A stretch of 14,753 nt of DNA from assembly GCA_016873575.1 (NCBI GenBank), contig VGWY01000040.1:1-14753 (forward strand). The letters run 5' to 3'. Origin of the DNA: Nitrospira sp. Its GTDB lineage: Bacteria > Nitrospirota > Thermodesulfovibrionia > Thermodesulfovibrionales > SM23-35. Below, one piece after another: positions 1 through 5,689 of the stretch. Each line of letters begins with the position of its first letter. Position 1 is the first letter of the stretch. A model generated the notes under the pieces. That model saw only the letters and a list, made by a program, of their open reading frames with translations, searched no databases and was not told the origin of the DNA. The position numbers were made by a program, and so were the translations under genes.

Positions 1-43
1 TGGGGGCAAGGGGGGATTTGAAAAAGGGGGGCAAGGGGGGATT
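1..43. repeat. G-rich palindrome-family repeat, partial, in frame in the DUF2344 gene
   Basis: Two tandem half-units of the type GGGGGCAAGGGGGGATT lie at the left edge. They match the right arms of the complete palindromes at 706-749, 6819-6893 and 9391-9473. The element is read in frame with the downstream DUF2344 protein and gives GGKGGFEKGGQGGI. The left part is outside the window, so its full structure cannot be seen. Confidence 0.75.
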
Positions 44-775
44 ACTCGTAACCTATCACTAACTACAGATATACGTCGTTTTAAGCCCGTACGCATCAGG
101 GTCAAATTTTCAAAGACAGGGAGATTGAGATACCTTTCACATCTTGAACTTGTAACGCTTATTCAGCGGGCAATAAGGAGGGCTATGTTTCCAATCGAGT
201 ACTCAAAGGGCTTTCATCCATCTCCGGAGATATCCTTTGGTCCTCCGCTCGGGGTCGGAATTGCAGGGCTGTGTGAATATTTTGATATGAAAATAGTCCT
301 GCCTTTTGATATAGTTATGAACAGACGGAGATTGAACATGATACTGCCTGAAGGAATCCATGTGAAGGATATGGCGGCTATACCGGCAAAGACGCAATCA
401 CTCAATAGCTTTATTACACGATACGAGTATGAAATCAAAGGGGGAGAGCTTTCGCACATTCAAGAGTTTTTATCAGCAAAAGAGATACCTGTCCAGAGGG
501 AGAAACATATTGTAAACCTAAGGACGATGCTTGAAGAGACGAGGCAGATAGATAAAGATACAATACGTTGCATCGTTGCTGATCAGGGGGATATAAAGGT
601 GAGACTCGGTGAGCTTCTTCACAGGGTCTTTCAAGTCCCCTTAGAAGAACTTGACGTAACAAGGGTGGCACTTTATGGATGGGATGGTTGTTGGGTAAAA
701 CCCTTAATCCCCCCTCACCCCCCTTTACTAAAGGGGGGAAGGGGGGATTTTCAGAGCGGAGCTCGCAATGGATAG
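2..775 (+). CDS. Radical SAM-linked DUF2344 protein (TIGR03936 type), 5' end outside window
   Basis: The frame is open from base 2 without a stop, so the gene probably starts left of the window. A TTG at 125 would cut off conserved family sequence: the residues just before it (RIRVKFSKTGR) join to RYLSHLELV, the usual N-terminal signature of DUF2344. Other family marks are EYSKGFHPSPEISFGPPLGVG and the closing VTRVALY segment. In the family this domain stands alone or is fused to the C-terminus of a B12-binding radical SAM protein, often next to RNase E/G; its reaction is unknown. Either arrangement is possible here, because only the C-terminal part is visible. Two palindromic repeats are in frame. 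One lies upstream of the domain (1-43). The other (706-749) sits just after the normal family end and adds a tail of the type PPHPPLLKGGRGDF. The last 8 bases overlap rng, so the two are probably co-transcribed. Confidence 0.85.
   Translation, partial: GGKGGFEKGGQGGITRNLSLTTDIRRFKPVRIRVKFSKTGRLRYLSHLELVTLIQRAIRRAMFPIEYSKGFHPSPEISFGPPLGVGIAGLCEYFDMKIVLPFDIVMNRRRLNMILPEGIHVKDMAAIPAKTQSLNSFITRYEYEIKGGELSHIQEFLSAKEIPVQREKHIVNLRTMLEETRQIDKDTIRCIVADQGDIKVRLGELLHRVFQVPLEELDVTRVALYGWDGCWVKPLIPPHPPLLKGGRGDFQSGARNG
706..749. repeat. G-rich nested palindrome (complete copy) inside the DUF2344 3' end
   Basis: The inner stem is CCCCCCTTT (718-726), loop ACT, AAAGGGGGG (730-738). The outer stem is AATCCCCCC (706-714) with GGGGGGATT (741-749). 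Both are perfect. It is translated as the C-terminal tail of the DUF2344 protein and ends about 9 bases before the rng Shine-Dalgarno (GGAG, 758-761). As RNA it could fold between the two cistrons. Confidence 0.9.
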
Positions 776-2273
776 CGAAATCCTGATTAATGTATCGCTT
801 GAGGAAACCAGGGTTGGCCTCCTTGAAGGAGGCCAGGTTGTAGAGTTCTATGTTGAGAGGAAGCGAGATGCAAGTCTTGTGGGTAATATCTACAAAGGCA
901 AGGTTGTAAAAATCCTTCCCGGGATGCAGTCAGCCTTTGTTGATATCGGGCTTGAAAAGTCAGCTTTTCTCTACGTTACTGACATCCACACCGGGATTGA
1001 GGAATACGCACCCTTTATTGACGAGGAAGAAAAAGACAATTCCCTTCAACTCGTTTCCAGAAGGGGGAAACCAGATATTACCATAGAGGACATCATCCAG
1101 GAAGGACAGGAAATCCTTGTTCAGGTATCAAAGGATCCGCTTGGCAGTAAGGGAGCCCGCCTCACTTCGTACATAACCATGCCAGGGAGATACCTTGTCC
1201 TAATGCCGGGGGTAGAACACATAGGCATATCGAGGAGGATTTTAGATGAGGCAGAGCGGACACGGCTCAAAACAATTGTAGAAAATATAAAGCCAAGAGG
1301 GTATGGACTCATTATTAGAACTGCAAGTGAGGGTTCTGATGAGGAAGACATTAAGAAAGACCTTGAGTTCCTTATTTTATTATGGGAAAATATCCAGAAG
1401 AAAAAGGACAGGGTATCAGCACCTTCTTTGCTTTACAGTGACCTCGACCTTGTCTCCAGGAGTGTGCGTGACCTCATGAGCCAGAATGTCACAAGACTGG
1501 TCATAGATTCTGAGGAAGAGTATGAAAGGATCAAGGACTTTGTAAAGATGTATTTTGAGAAGCTTCTGGACAAGATAGAACTGTATGAAGGAACAGAGCC
1601 GATATTTGATACCTTTGGAATCGAGCTAGATATTTCGAGGGCACTCGGAAGAAAGGTCTGGTTAAAATCTGGTGGATATATCGTTATTGACCAGACAGAG
1701 GCAATGACCGTCATAGATGTCAATACAGGCAAGTTCGTTGGAAAAGAGGAGCTTGAAGACACAATACTCAAGACGAATCTCGAGGCGGTAAAGGAGATAG
1801 CATACCAGATACGCCTCAGAAACCTGGGCGGGATCATCGTGATAGATTTCATAGACATGGAAAGATATGAAAACAGGGATAGGGTGTTTAATGCATTTGT
1901 CGAGGCAATGAAACGTGATAAGGCAAAAAATACCATATCCCATATATCAGAGCTGGGGCTTATACAAATGACACGGAAACGTGTCAGAGAAAGCCTCGGC
2001 AGAGTCCTCTGTGAACCCTGTCCCTACTGTGAGGGGAAAGGCTTTGTTAAGTCACCCCGAAGCCTGTGTTATGAGATATTCAGGAAGATAAAAAAGCTTG
2101 TGAAACACGGGGGAGAGAGGATTATTGTTACTGCCCATCCTTCTGTGGCAGAGCTCCTCTCTGATGAAGAACGTCTAAGTCTTGAAGAGATTGAGACCCA
2201 CTATAATGTCAAGGTGACTGTAAAGGATAACAGCAATCTCCATCAGGAAAATTACGATGTGGCAGTGCTCTAA
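768..2273 (+). CDS. rng: Ribonuclease G / RNase E family endoribonuclease
   Basis: Single-strand-specific endoribonuclease of RNA turnover and rRNA processing. Its 501 residues are close to the 489 of E. coli RNase G, and it lacks the long C-terminal degradosome scaffold of RNase E. Residues 35-130 hold the S1 RNA-binding region (GNIYKGKVVKILPGMQSAFV). The catalytic DNase I-like domain has DVNTGKFVG at 317-325 and IVIDFIDM at 357-364. D317 and D360 match the two metal-binding aspartates of E. coli RNase E (D303, D346). CPYC at 418-421 is the zinc-link motif used for dimerisation. The ATG overlaps the DUF2344 stop (ATGGATAG) and has GGAG 6 bases upstream, which supports this start and translational coupling. 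The usual rplU-rpmA genes do not follow; a repeat pair and larE do. Confidence 0.96.
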   Translation: MDSEILINVSLEETRVGLLEGGQVVEFYVERKRDASLVGNIYKGKVVKILPGMQSAFVDIGLEKSAFLYVTDIHTGIEEYAPFIDEEEKDNSLQLVSRRGKPDITIEDIIQEGQEILVQVSKDPLGSKGARLTSYITMPGRYLVLMPGVEHIGISRRILDEAERTRLKTIVENIKPRGYGLIIRTASEGSDEEDIKKDLEFLILLWENIQKKKDRVSAPSLLYSDLDLVSRSVRDLMSQNVTRLVIDSEEEYERIKDFVKMYFEKLLDKIELYEGTEPIFDTFGIELDISRALGRKVWLKSGGYIVIDQTEAMTVIDVNTGKFVGKEELEDTILKTNLEAVKEIAYQIRLRNLGGIIVIDFIDMERYENRDRVFNAFVEAMKRDKAKNTISHISELGLIQMTRKRVRESLGRVLCEPCPYCEGKGFVKSPRSLCYEIFRKIKKLVKHGGERIIVTAHPSVAELLSDEERLSLEEIETHYNVKVTVKDNSNLHQENYDVAVL

Positions 2274-2330
2274 AGGCAGTGACGAGTTCATAGTTACTAA
2301 TACGGTCATAAGTATGAAGACATTGATTAT

Positions 2331-2409
2331 AAAATCCCTCCTCACCTCCCTTTGCTAAAGGGAGGCAATGTACCCCTCTTTGGCAAAGAGGGGCAAGGGG
2401 AGATTTTTC
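2331..2409. repeat. Double G-rich hairpin between rng and larE
   Basis: Two perfect 9-bp hairpins lie side by side. One is CCTCCCTTT (2345-2353), loop GCT, AAAGGGAGG (2357-2365). The other is CCCCTCTTT (2373-2381), loop GGC, AAAGAGGGG (2385-2393). An imperfect outer stem joins AAAATCCC near 2332 with the GGGGAGATTTT near 2397-2407. The copy belongs to the same family as 706-749, but its stem bases have changed together so that pairing is kept. It may work as a transcription terminator or mRNA 3' end for the DUF2344-rng unit; the trailing ATTTTT is short. Confidence 0.85.
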
Positions 2410-2459
2410 AATAATGATGCCTTACTTATGCACTTCTTAGTAATGTAAATGATAAACAT

Positions 2460-3269
2460 ATGTCTGAATTTGAAAGTAAATTGACCAATCTTTTAGAAAT
2501 CCTCAAAAATCTGAAAAGTGCTGTGCTTGCCTACTCCGGAGGTGTTGACAGCACATTCCTCCTGAAGGCACTAAAGCTTTCAGGCATAAGGGCACTCGCT
2601 GTAACTGCAGTTTCAGAAATAACTCCCCATAATGATTTGCAAACCGCAAAGAGGATGGCAAAAGAGTTTGAGATAGAACACAGGATTATAGAAACAGACG
2701 AACTTTCAAGCGAGGAGTTTGTTAGGAATACCCCTGAGAGATGTTTTTACTGTAAGGATGCGCTTTTCAAAAACCTCACAGATGTAGCCTTATCCGAGGG
2801 ATATGCGTTTATCCTTGATGGCAGTCAATTAGATGATACCTCAGACTATAGGCCTGGCAAAGAAGCTGCAAAAAAGTACAATGTGCGAGGCCCGTTAATA
2901 GAGGCAGAGTTTTCAAAAAAAGAAGTACGAGAACTTTCGAGACAACTTGGCATCCCATTCTGGGACCGGCCATCTTCTTCCTGCCTTGCCACGAGGTTTC
3001 CATATGGACAAAGGATAACCAGAGAGGCATTAAAAAGGGTCGAGAGTGCAGAAGAATTCCTGAGGGACTTCGGATTTCATAAGGTACGGGTAAGAGATCA
3101 AGGGGGAATTGCAAGGATTGAGGTTGGAGAAGATGAAATTGATCTGGTGCTGAATGTTGCAATGAGGAAAATGATTTATATGACATTGAAAGCACTCGGC
3201 TATACATTCGTATCCCTTGACCTCGAAGGTTACAGAAGCGGAAGTATGAACAGGACAATTGATTTGTAA
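2460..3269 (+). CDS. larE: ATP-dependent sacrificial sulfur transferase LarE
   Basis: LarE is a PP-loop enzyme that adenylates a carboxylate of the nicotinic acid-derived precursor and then donates sulfur. It serves the nickel-pincer (NPN) cofactor of LarA-type racemases. The protein has 269 residues, normal for the family. It shows the PP-loop AYSGGVDST (24-32), ERCFYCK (93-99), DGSQLDDTSDYRPG (120-133), SSSCLATRFPYG (172-183) and the C-terminal YRSGSMN. C175 lines up with the sulfur-donor cysteine of Lactiplantibacillus LarE (C176). Together with C95 and C98 it could instead hold an iron-sulfur cluster, as reported for some LarE proteins; this is inference. The ATG has no clear Shine-Dalgarno and no alternative in-frame ATG lies nearby. 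No larA, larB or larC is in the window, so it may serve a distant set or another sulfur-transfer role. Confidence 0.93.
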   Translation: MSEFESKLTNLLEILKNLKSAVLAYSGGVDSTFLLKALKLSGIRALAVTAVSEITPHNDLQTAKRMAKEFEIEHRIIETDELSSEEFVRNTPERCFYCKDALFKNLTDVALSEGYAFILDGSQLDDTSDYRPGKEAAKKYNVRGPLIEAEFSKKEVRELSRQLGIPFWDRPSSSCLATRFPYGQRITREALKRVESAEEFLRDFGFHKVRVRDQGGIARIEVGEDEIDLVLNVAMRKMIYMTLKALGYTFVSLDLEGYRSGSMNRTIDL

Positions 3270-3320
3270 AGTTTTTTTACACCTGCCTGTCGGAATTCTT
3301 TACACAATAAACCATTTCCT

Positions 3321-3330
3321 GAAATATTTC
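3321..3330. promoter_or_regulatory. 10-bp palindrome upstream of the sigma-54 promoter
   Basis: GAAATATTTC is a perfect palindrome about 38 bp upstream of the -24 element. Sigma-54 promoters need an enhancer-binding activator upstream, so this could be part of such a site. A palindrome this AT-rich can also occur by chance, and no second copy was seen. Confidence 0.25.
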
Positions 3331-3367
3331 ACGCATAAAATCCTTTATATTCATATAGTTATAATTT

Positions 3368-3383
3368 TGGCATAACATTTGCT
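3368..3383 (+). promoter_or_regulatory. Sigma-54 (RpoN) -24/-12 promoter for the PEP-CTERM gene
   Basis: TGGCATAACATTTGCT matches the consensus TGGCAC-N5-TTGC at 9 of the 10 defined positions and has the obligatory GG-N10-GC spacing. The start of transcription would be near 3394, giving a leader of about 145 nt before the ATG at 3539. Sigma-54 control with the PrsK/PrsR two-component system is known for PEP-CTERM genes in other bacteria, which fits this location. Confidence 0.8.
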
Positions 3384-3397
3384 TGTTTTTCAGTATT

Positions 3398-3532
3398 ATG
3401 AAAAGATTAGTTTCCATATTTATGGAAACATCGCTGTTTTTTCAAATCCCGTTCAAAATAAGGCTTTGCCTTTTGAAATACCTGGCGAATAAATATTTAG
3501 AAACTCTTGAAATGAGTTATGAAAGGAGGTGA
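3398..3532 (+). CDS. Possible 44-codon leader ORF in the PEP-CTERM 5' UTR
   Basis: An ATG at 3398, about 4 nt after the predicted sigma-54 start point, opens a frame of 44 codons. It runs through the whole leader and stops at a TGA (3530-3532) that overlaps the Shine-Dalgarno of the PEP-CTERM gene (AAAGGAGGTGA). The peptide starts MKRLVSIFMETSLFF, is hydrophobic and basic, and resembles no family I know. There is no Shine-Dalgarno before its ATG, so it would need near-leaderless initiation. Its stop position would suit translational coupling. It could equally be a chance open frame, because 135 nt is short. Confidence 0.3.
   Translation: MKRLVSIFMETSLFFQIPFKIRLCLLKYLANKYLETLEMSYERR
3410..3429 (+). 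promoter_or_regulatory. Hairpin 1 in the PEP-CTERM leader
   Basis: GTTTCCAT, loop ATTT, ATGGAAAC form a perfect 8-bp stem starting about 16 nt after the predicted transcription start. No poly-T follows, so it is not a normal terminator. It may stabilise or regulate the leader. Confidence 0.5.
3452..3477 (+). promoter_or_regulatory. Hairpin 2 in the PEP-CTERM leader
   Basis: TTCAAA and AGGC on the left arm pair with GCCT and TTTGAA on the right arm, with a 3-nt bulge (ATA) and a TTT loop. It lies about 60 nt upstream of the ATG. I could not match it to a riboswitch class; in particular the conserved core of the c-di-GMP-I riboswitch is absent. Confidence 0.4.
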
Positions 3533-3538
3533 AAAGAG

Positions 3539-4147
3539 ATGAATAAAGTTATAGTGTCATTATGTACTGTATTTTTGGTTCTTGGTGTGATAGGAAATGC
3601 AAGTGCTACTTTGTACAGCTATGATTTTAGTGCGATGGGGTTTTCAAATGGACAAATTCTTGAAGGCATGGTCTTAGATTTTAGCACATTTACTTCTGAA
3701 ACTGGCGACCTACGATATTATTCAGGTTACGGAGGAGGTATTGGGACCGGGTATGTCTGGGGTGGTGCAGCTGATACTTACATTGATTTTTCAGTAGCTA
3801 TCAATGAAATTAGCTTTACCGCAGGTGATGGAGCAGGCGATTTGGATGCTTTTGCAGTGACTCTATATGATTTTGGAACCGGCAATCCAATTGGTACATG
3901 GAGTACCCCCCAATTTGGTGGTCCAAATGAACCCGAATGGTATACTTTGAACATCTTAGCATCAAATATTGGACATGCATTATTTGACCCAGGCAATTCA
4001 GGTGTTTTGCCAGGCGTTAAAGGGAATAAGGGAGGTGTTGTAATACTTGATATGAGCTACACCCCTGTCCCAGAACCCTCCACCTTCCTTCTTGTCGGAG
4101 CAGGGCTTGTTGGAATTGGGATTTTAAGGAAGAGGTTTAGAAAATAG
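3539..4147 (+). CDS. PEP-CTERM sorting domain protein
   Basis: Secreted protein of 202 residues. Residues 1-23 are a signal peptide ending ASA. The mature part is rich in Gly, Ser, Thr and aromatic residues with short beta-like stretches, and no enzyme motif is seen. The C-terminus is a textbook PEP-CTERM signal: VPEPST at 177-182, a hydrophobic segment (about 183-196) and the basic tail RKRFRK. Such proteins are processed and sorted by an exosortase of the inner membrane and are often linked to exopolysaccharide and floc or biofilm formation; no exosortase gene is in the window. The start has a strong Shine-Dalgarno (GGAGG, 9 nt before ATG). A sigma-54 promoter lies about 155 nt upstream. 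It appears to be a single-gene unit closed by the hairpin at 4173-4209. Confidence 0.94.
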   Translation: MNKVIVSLCTVFLVLGVIGNASATLYSYDFSAMGFSNGQILEGMVLDFSTFTSETGDLRYYSGYGGGIGTGYVWGGAADTYIDFSVAINEISFTAGDGAGDLDAFAVTLYDFGTGNPIGTWSTPQFGGPNEPEWYTLNILASNIGHALFDPGNSGVLPGVKGNKGGVVILDMSYTPVPEPSTFLLVGAGLVGIGILRKRFRK

Positions 4148-4172
4148 TTTAGAAGCAAATTGGTTGAAATTT

Positions 4173-4209
4173 AGAAGGGGGATGCGGCTGTAAGCCGCAT
4201 CCCCCTTCT
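4173..4209 (+). terminator. 17-bp hairpin after the PEP-CTERM gene
   Basis: A perfect 17-bp stem (4173-4189 with 4193-4209) has a GTA loop and a GC-rich centre (GATGCGGCT / AGCCGCATC). It begins 26 nt after the stop codon. The tail (CTTGCTCTCTG) is pyrimidine-rich but not a true U-tract, so intrinsic termination is likely but not certain. Stabilisation of the 3' end is the alternative. Confidence 0.7.
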
Positions 4210-4221
4210 CTTGCTCTCTGC

Positions 4222-4251
4222 TTGTTAATCCCTTCCACACACAGTTATAAT
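4222..4251 (+). promoter_or_regulatory. Sigma-70 type promoter for the GlcF-like gene, leaderless
   Basis: The -35 element is TTGTTA (4222-4227), followed by an 18-nt spacer and a perfect -10 TATAAT (4246-4251). Transcription would start at about 4257-4258, on or beside the ATG at 4257. No Shine-Dalgarno is present, which supports a leaderless mRNA. Confidence 0.6.
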
Positions 4252-4256
4252 TTTTA

Positions 4257-5462
4257 ATGGATAACTCACAATATCTTGATGACCTCTTGAAGTGCGTCAG
4301 GTGCGGCAGTTGCAAGGCATTATGCCCGACTTATGATGAAGATTCCACAGAGGCAATGGGTGCACGGGGAAGGCTTAGACTTCTCTATGGACTCTCTACC
4401 GGCGAGCTCAAGCCAACGCCACTCTTAATTGATCGCGTATTTAGCTGTATATTATGCGGTTCATGCTCAGGATTATGTCCGCTTGGGGTTGATATTGAAG
4501 AGGCTATATACCATGGCAGAAGCCTTCTGAGAAGTTCAGATAAAAAAAGACAATACTTACGTCTCCTTGTAAAATTTTCTCTAAAAAACCCTCAACTGAG
4601 TTTCAGGCTCTTAAGTATGGTTCAATATTTTTTATTTCCATATCTATTGAAAAAGGGGACTTTACTGTTTGAACCCGAGCTGCCAGAAAGCCCTCTCAAC
4701 GATGGACATCAGGTATATAGTGTTCCGAAAAAAAAAGGCAGAGTTGCTATTTTTACAGGGTGCATGGTCAATTTCCTCTATCCCCACTTAGGAGTGTCTC
4801 TGATCAATGTTCTTCAGGGACTTGGCTATGAAGTCATCCTCCCAAGTAGCGAGGTTTGTTGTGGTGTTCCTCTAAGAACCATCGGCCTTGAAGAAGAGGC
4901 TATTAAACTTGCAAAAAAGAATGTGAGGATATTCAGCCGATTAAATGTCGAGGCGATACTGAGCCTCTGCCCGACATGTACACTTACTCTGAAAGAACAG
5001 TACCCAAAGCTCATCGGAGAAGGGTTAGATAATGCAATGGATATATCGAGTTTTTTTATTGAAAGATTAGATACTTCTCACCTCTCACCTTCAACTTCTA
5101 ACTTCATGAGAATAACCTATCATGACCCATGCCATCTCAAGTACGGATTGGGGATTAAAAAAGAGCCGAGGAAGATCATAAAAAAAATCGGTATTGAATT
5201 AATCGAGGCAGGAGGAGAGGGCTGCTGCGGGTTTGGAGGTATATTCAGTTTGTCTTATAAAGACATCTCTCAAAGGCTGCTTCAAAAACGGGTTGATGCC
5301 TATAGGAAAACAGGTGCCAATGCCATTATAACATCATGTCCTGGATGCATTATGCAGTTAAGTCATGGAGCAAAAGACATGCCGGTATTACATCTCATCG
5401 AGGTCATTGAAGAGGCATACTTTGCGAATAATCCCTCATCCTTCATCCCTCATCCTTTCTAA
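4257..5462 (+). CDS. (Fe-S)-binding protein, glycolate oxidase GlcF-like, with two CCG domains
   Basis: Electron-transfer subunit of the GlcF / heterodisulfide reductase D type. It has two [4Fe-4S] motifs: C13-x2-C16-x2-C19-x3-C23-P and C64-x2-C67-x2-C70-x3-C74-P. Two cysteine-rich CCG domains follow. The first has C169, CCG at 201-203 and CPTC at 238-241; the second has C292, CCG at 323-325 and CPGC at 361-364. In GlcF such a subunit passes electrons from an FAD subunit (GlcD) to the quinone pool. No GlcD-like gene lies beside it, so the substrate (glycolate, lactate or another hydroxyacid) is open. The start is fixed by the usual short lead to the first cluster motif. The linker before the second CCG domain (DTSHLSPSTSN, about 272-282) and the last residues (PSSFIPHPF) look repeat-derived: the DNA at 5433-5458 matches a repeat inside waaA. 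It may therefore carry a changed C-terminus. Confidence 0.87.
   Translation: MDNSQYLDDLLKCVRCGSCKALCPTYDEDSTEAMGARGRLRLLYGLSTGELKPTPLLIDRVFSCILCGSCSGLCPLGVDIEEAIYHGRSLLRSSDKKRQYLRLLVKFSLKNPQLSFRLLSMVQYFLFPYLLKKGTLLFEPELPESPLNDGHQVYSVPKKKGRVAIFTGCMVNFLYPHLGVSLINVLQGLGYEVILPSSEVCCGVPLRTIGLEEEAIKLAKKNVRIFSRLNVEAILSLCPTCTLTLKEQYPKLIGEGLDNAMDISSFFIERLDTSHLSPSTSNFMRITYHDPCHLKYGLGIKKEPRKIIKKIGIELIEAGGEGCCGFGGIFSLSYKDISQRLLQKRVDAYRKTGANAIITSCPGCIMQLSHGAKDMPVLHLIEVIEEAYFANNPSSFIPHPF
5433..5458. repeat. CCCTCATCCTTCAT microrepeat at the 3' end of the GlcF-like gene
   Basis: About two 14-bp units of CCCTCATCCTTCAT. The reverse complement of the same sequence (at least 23 nt identical) occurs inside waaA at 6057-6085. 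Here it supplies the last codons (SSFIPHP) before the stop. Confidence 0.75.
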
Positions 5463-5468
5463 CTGTCG

Positions 5469-5491
5469 TCTCTGTGACCTCTGTGTTTTTT
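5469..5491. repeat. Half copy of the CTCTGTG-type repeat
   Basis: TCTCTGTGACCTCTGTG followed by TTTTTT. It matches the right arm of the dyad at 10066-10164 in sequence type. The T-run directly after the stop region of the GlcF-like gene might contribute to termination. Confidence 0.5.
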
Positions 5492-5513
5492 CAAGTGTAG
5501 TTTGCTCCGAAAA

Positions 5514-5606
5514 TGTCATTCTGGCTTGTCCAGTCGTAGCGACTCTCAGCGAAGACTCGCATCGAGAATCCTTCTGAAGAAAGATTCCTGACAAGCGGGA
5601 ATGACA
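5514..5606. repeat. Long imperfect dyad between convergent genes
   Basis: TGTCATTC (5514-5521) pairs with GAATGACA (5599-5606), and GCTTGTC (5524-5530) with GACAAGC (5590-5596). Weaker pairing continues inward (GAATC 5566-5570 with GATTC 5583-5587). It fills most of the gap between the convergent GlcF-like and waaA genes and could form a hairpin at both mRNA ends. It looks like one of the dispersed TGTCATTC...GAATGACA intergenic repeats known from many genomes. Confidence 0.65.
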
Positions 5607-5689
5607 GTTGTTGAGAATGTGCAGATATTGTTTGAGACATTTTCCATGTTTCTTTGTGAGCATTTTGCTCATGAATGTATTTTTCCGGA

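Noticed and set aside
125..775. TTG at 125 as the true start of the DUF2344 gene
   Set aside because: The frame is open to the left edge and the residues before 125 (RIRVKFSKTGR) belong to the conserved start of the domain.
1433..1936. Minus-strand ORF of 167 codons inside rng
   Set aside because: It is a serine-rich shadow of the strongly conserved rng frame with no family features.
2345..2393. CRISPR array
   Set aside because: The repeats are palindromes placed close together, with no regular spacers and no cas genes.
2809..3258. Minus-strand ORF of 149 codons inside larE
   Set aside because: A shadow of larE: low-complexity leucine/serine/glutamine composition and no start signal.
3384..3538. 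c-di-GMP riboswitch in the PEP-CTERM leader
   Set aside because: Hairpins exist, but the conserved core sequences of the known class are missing.
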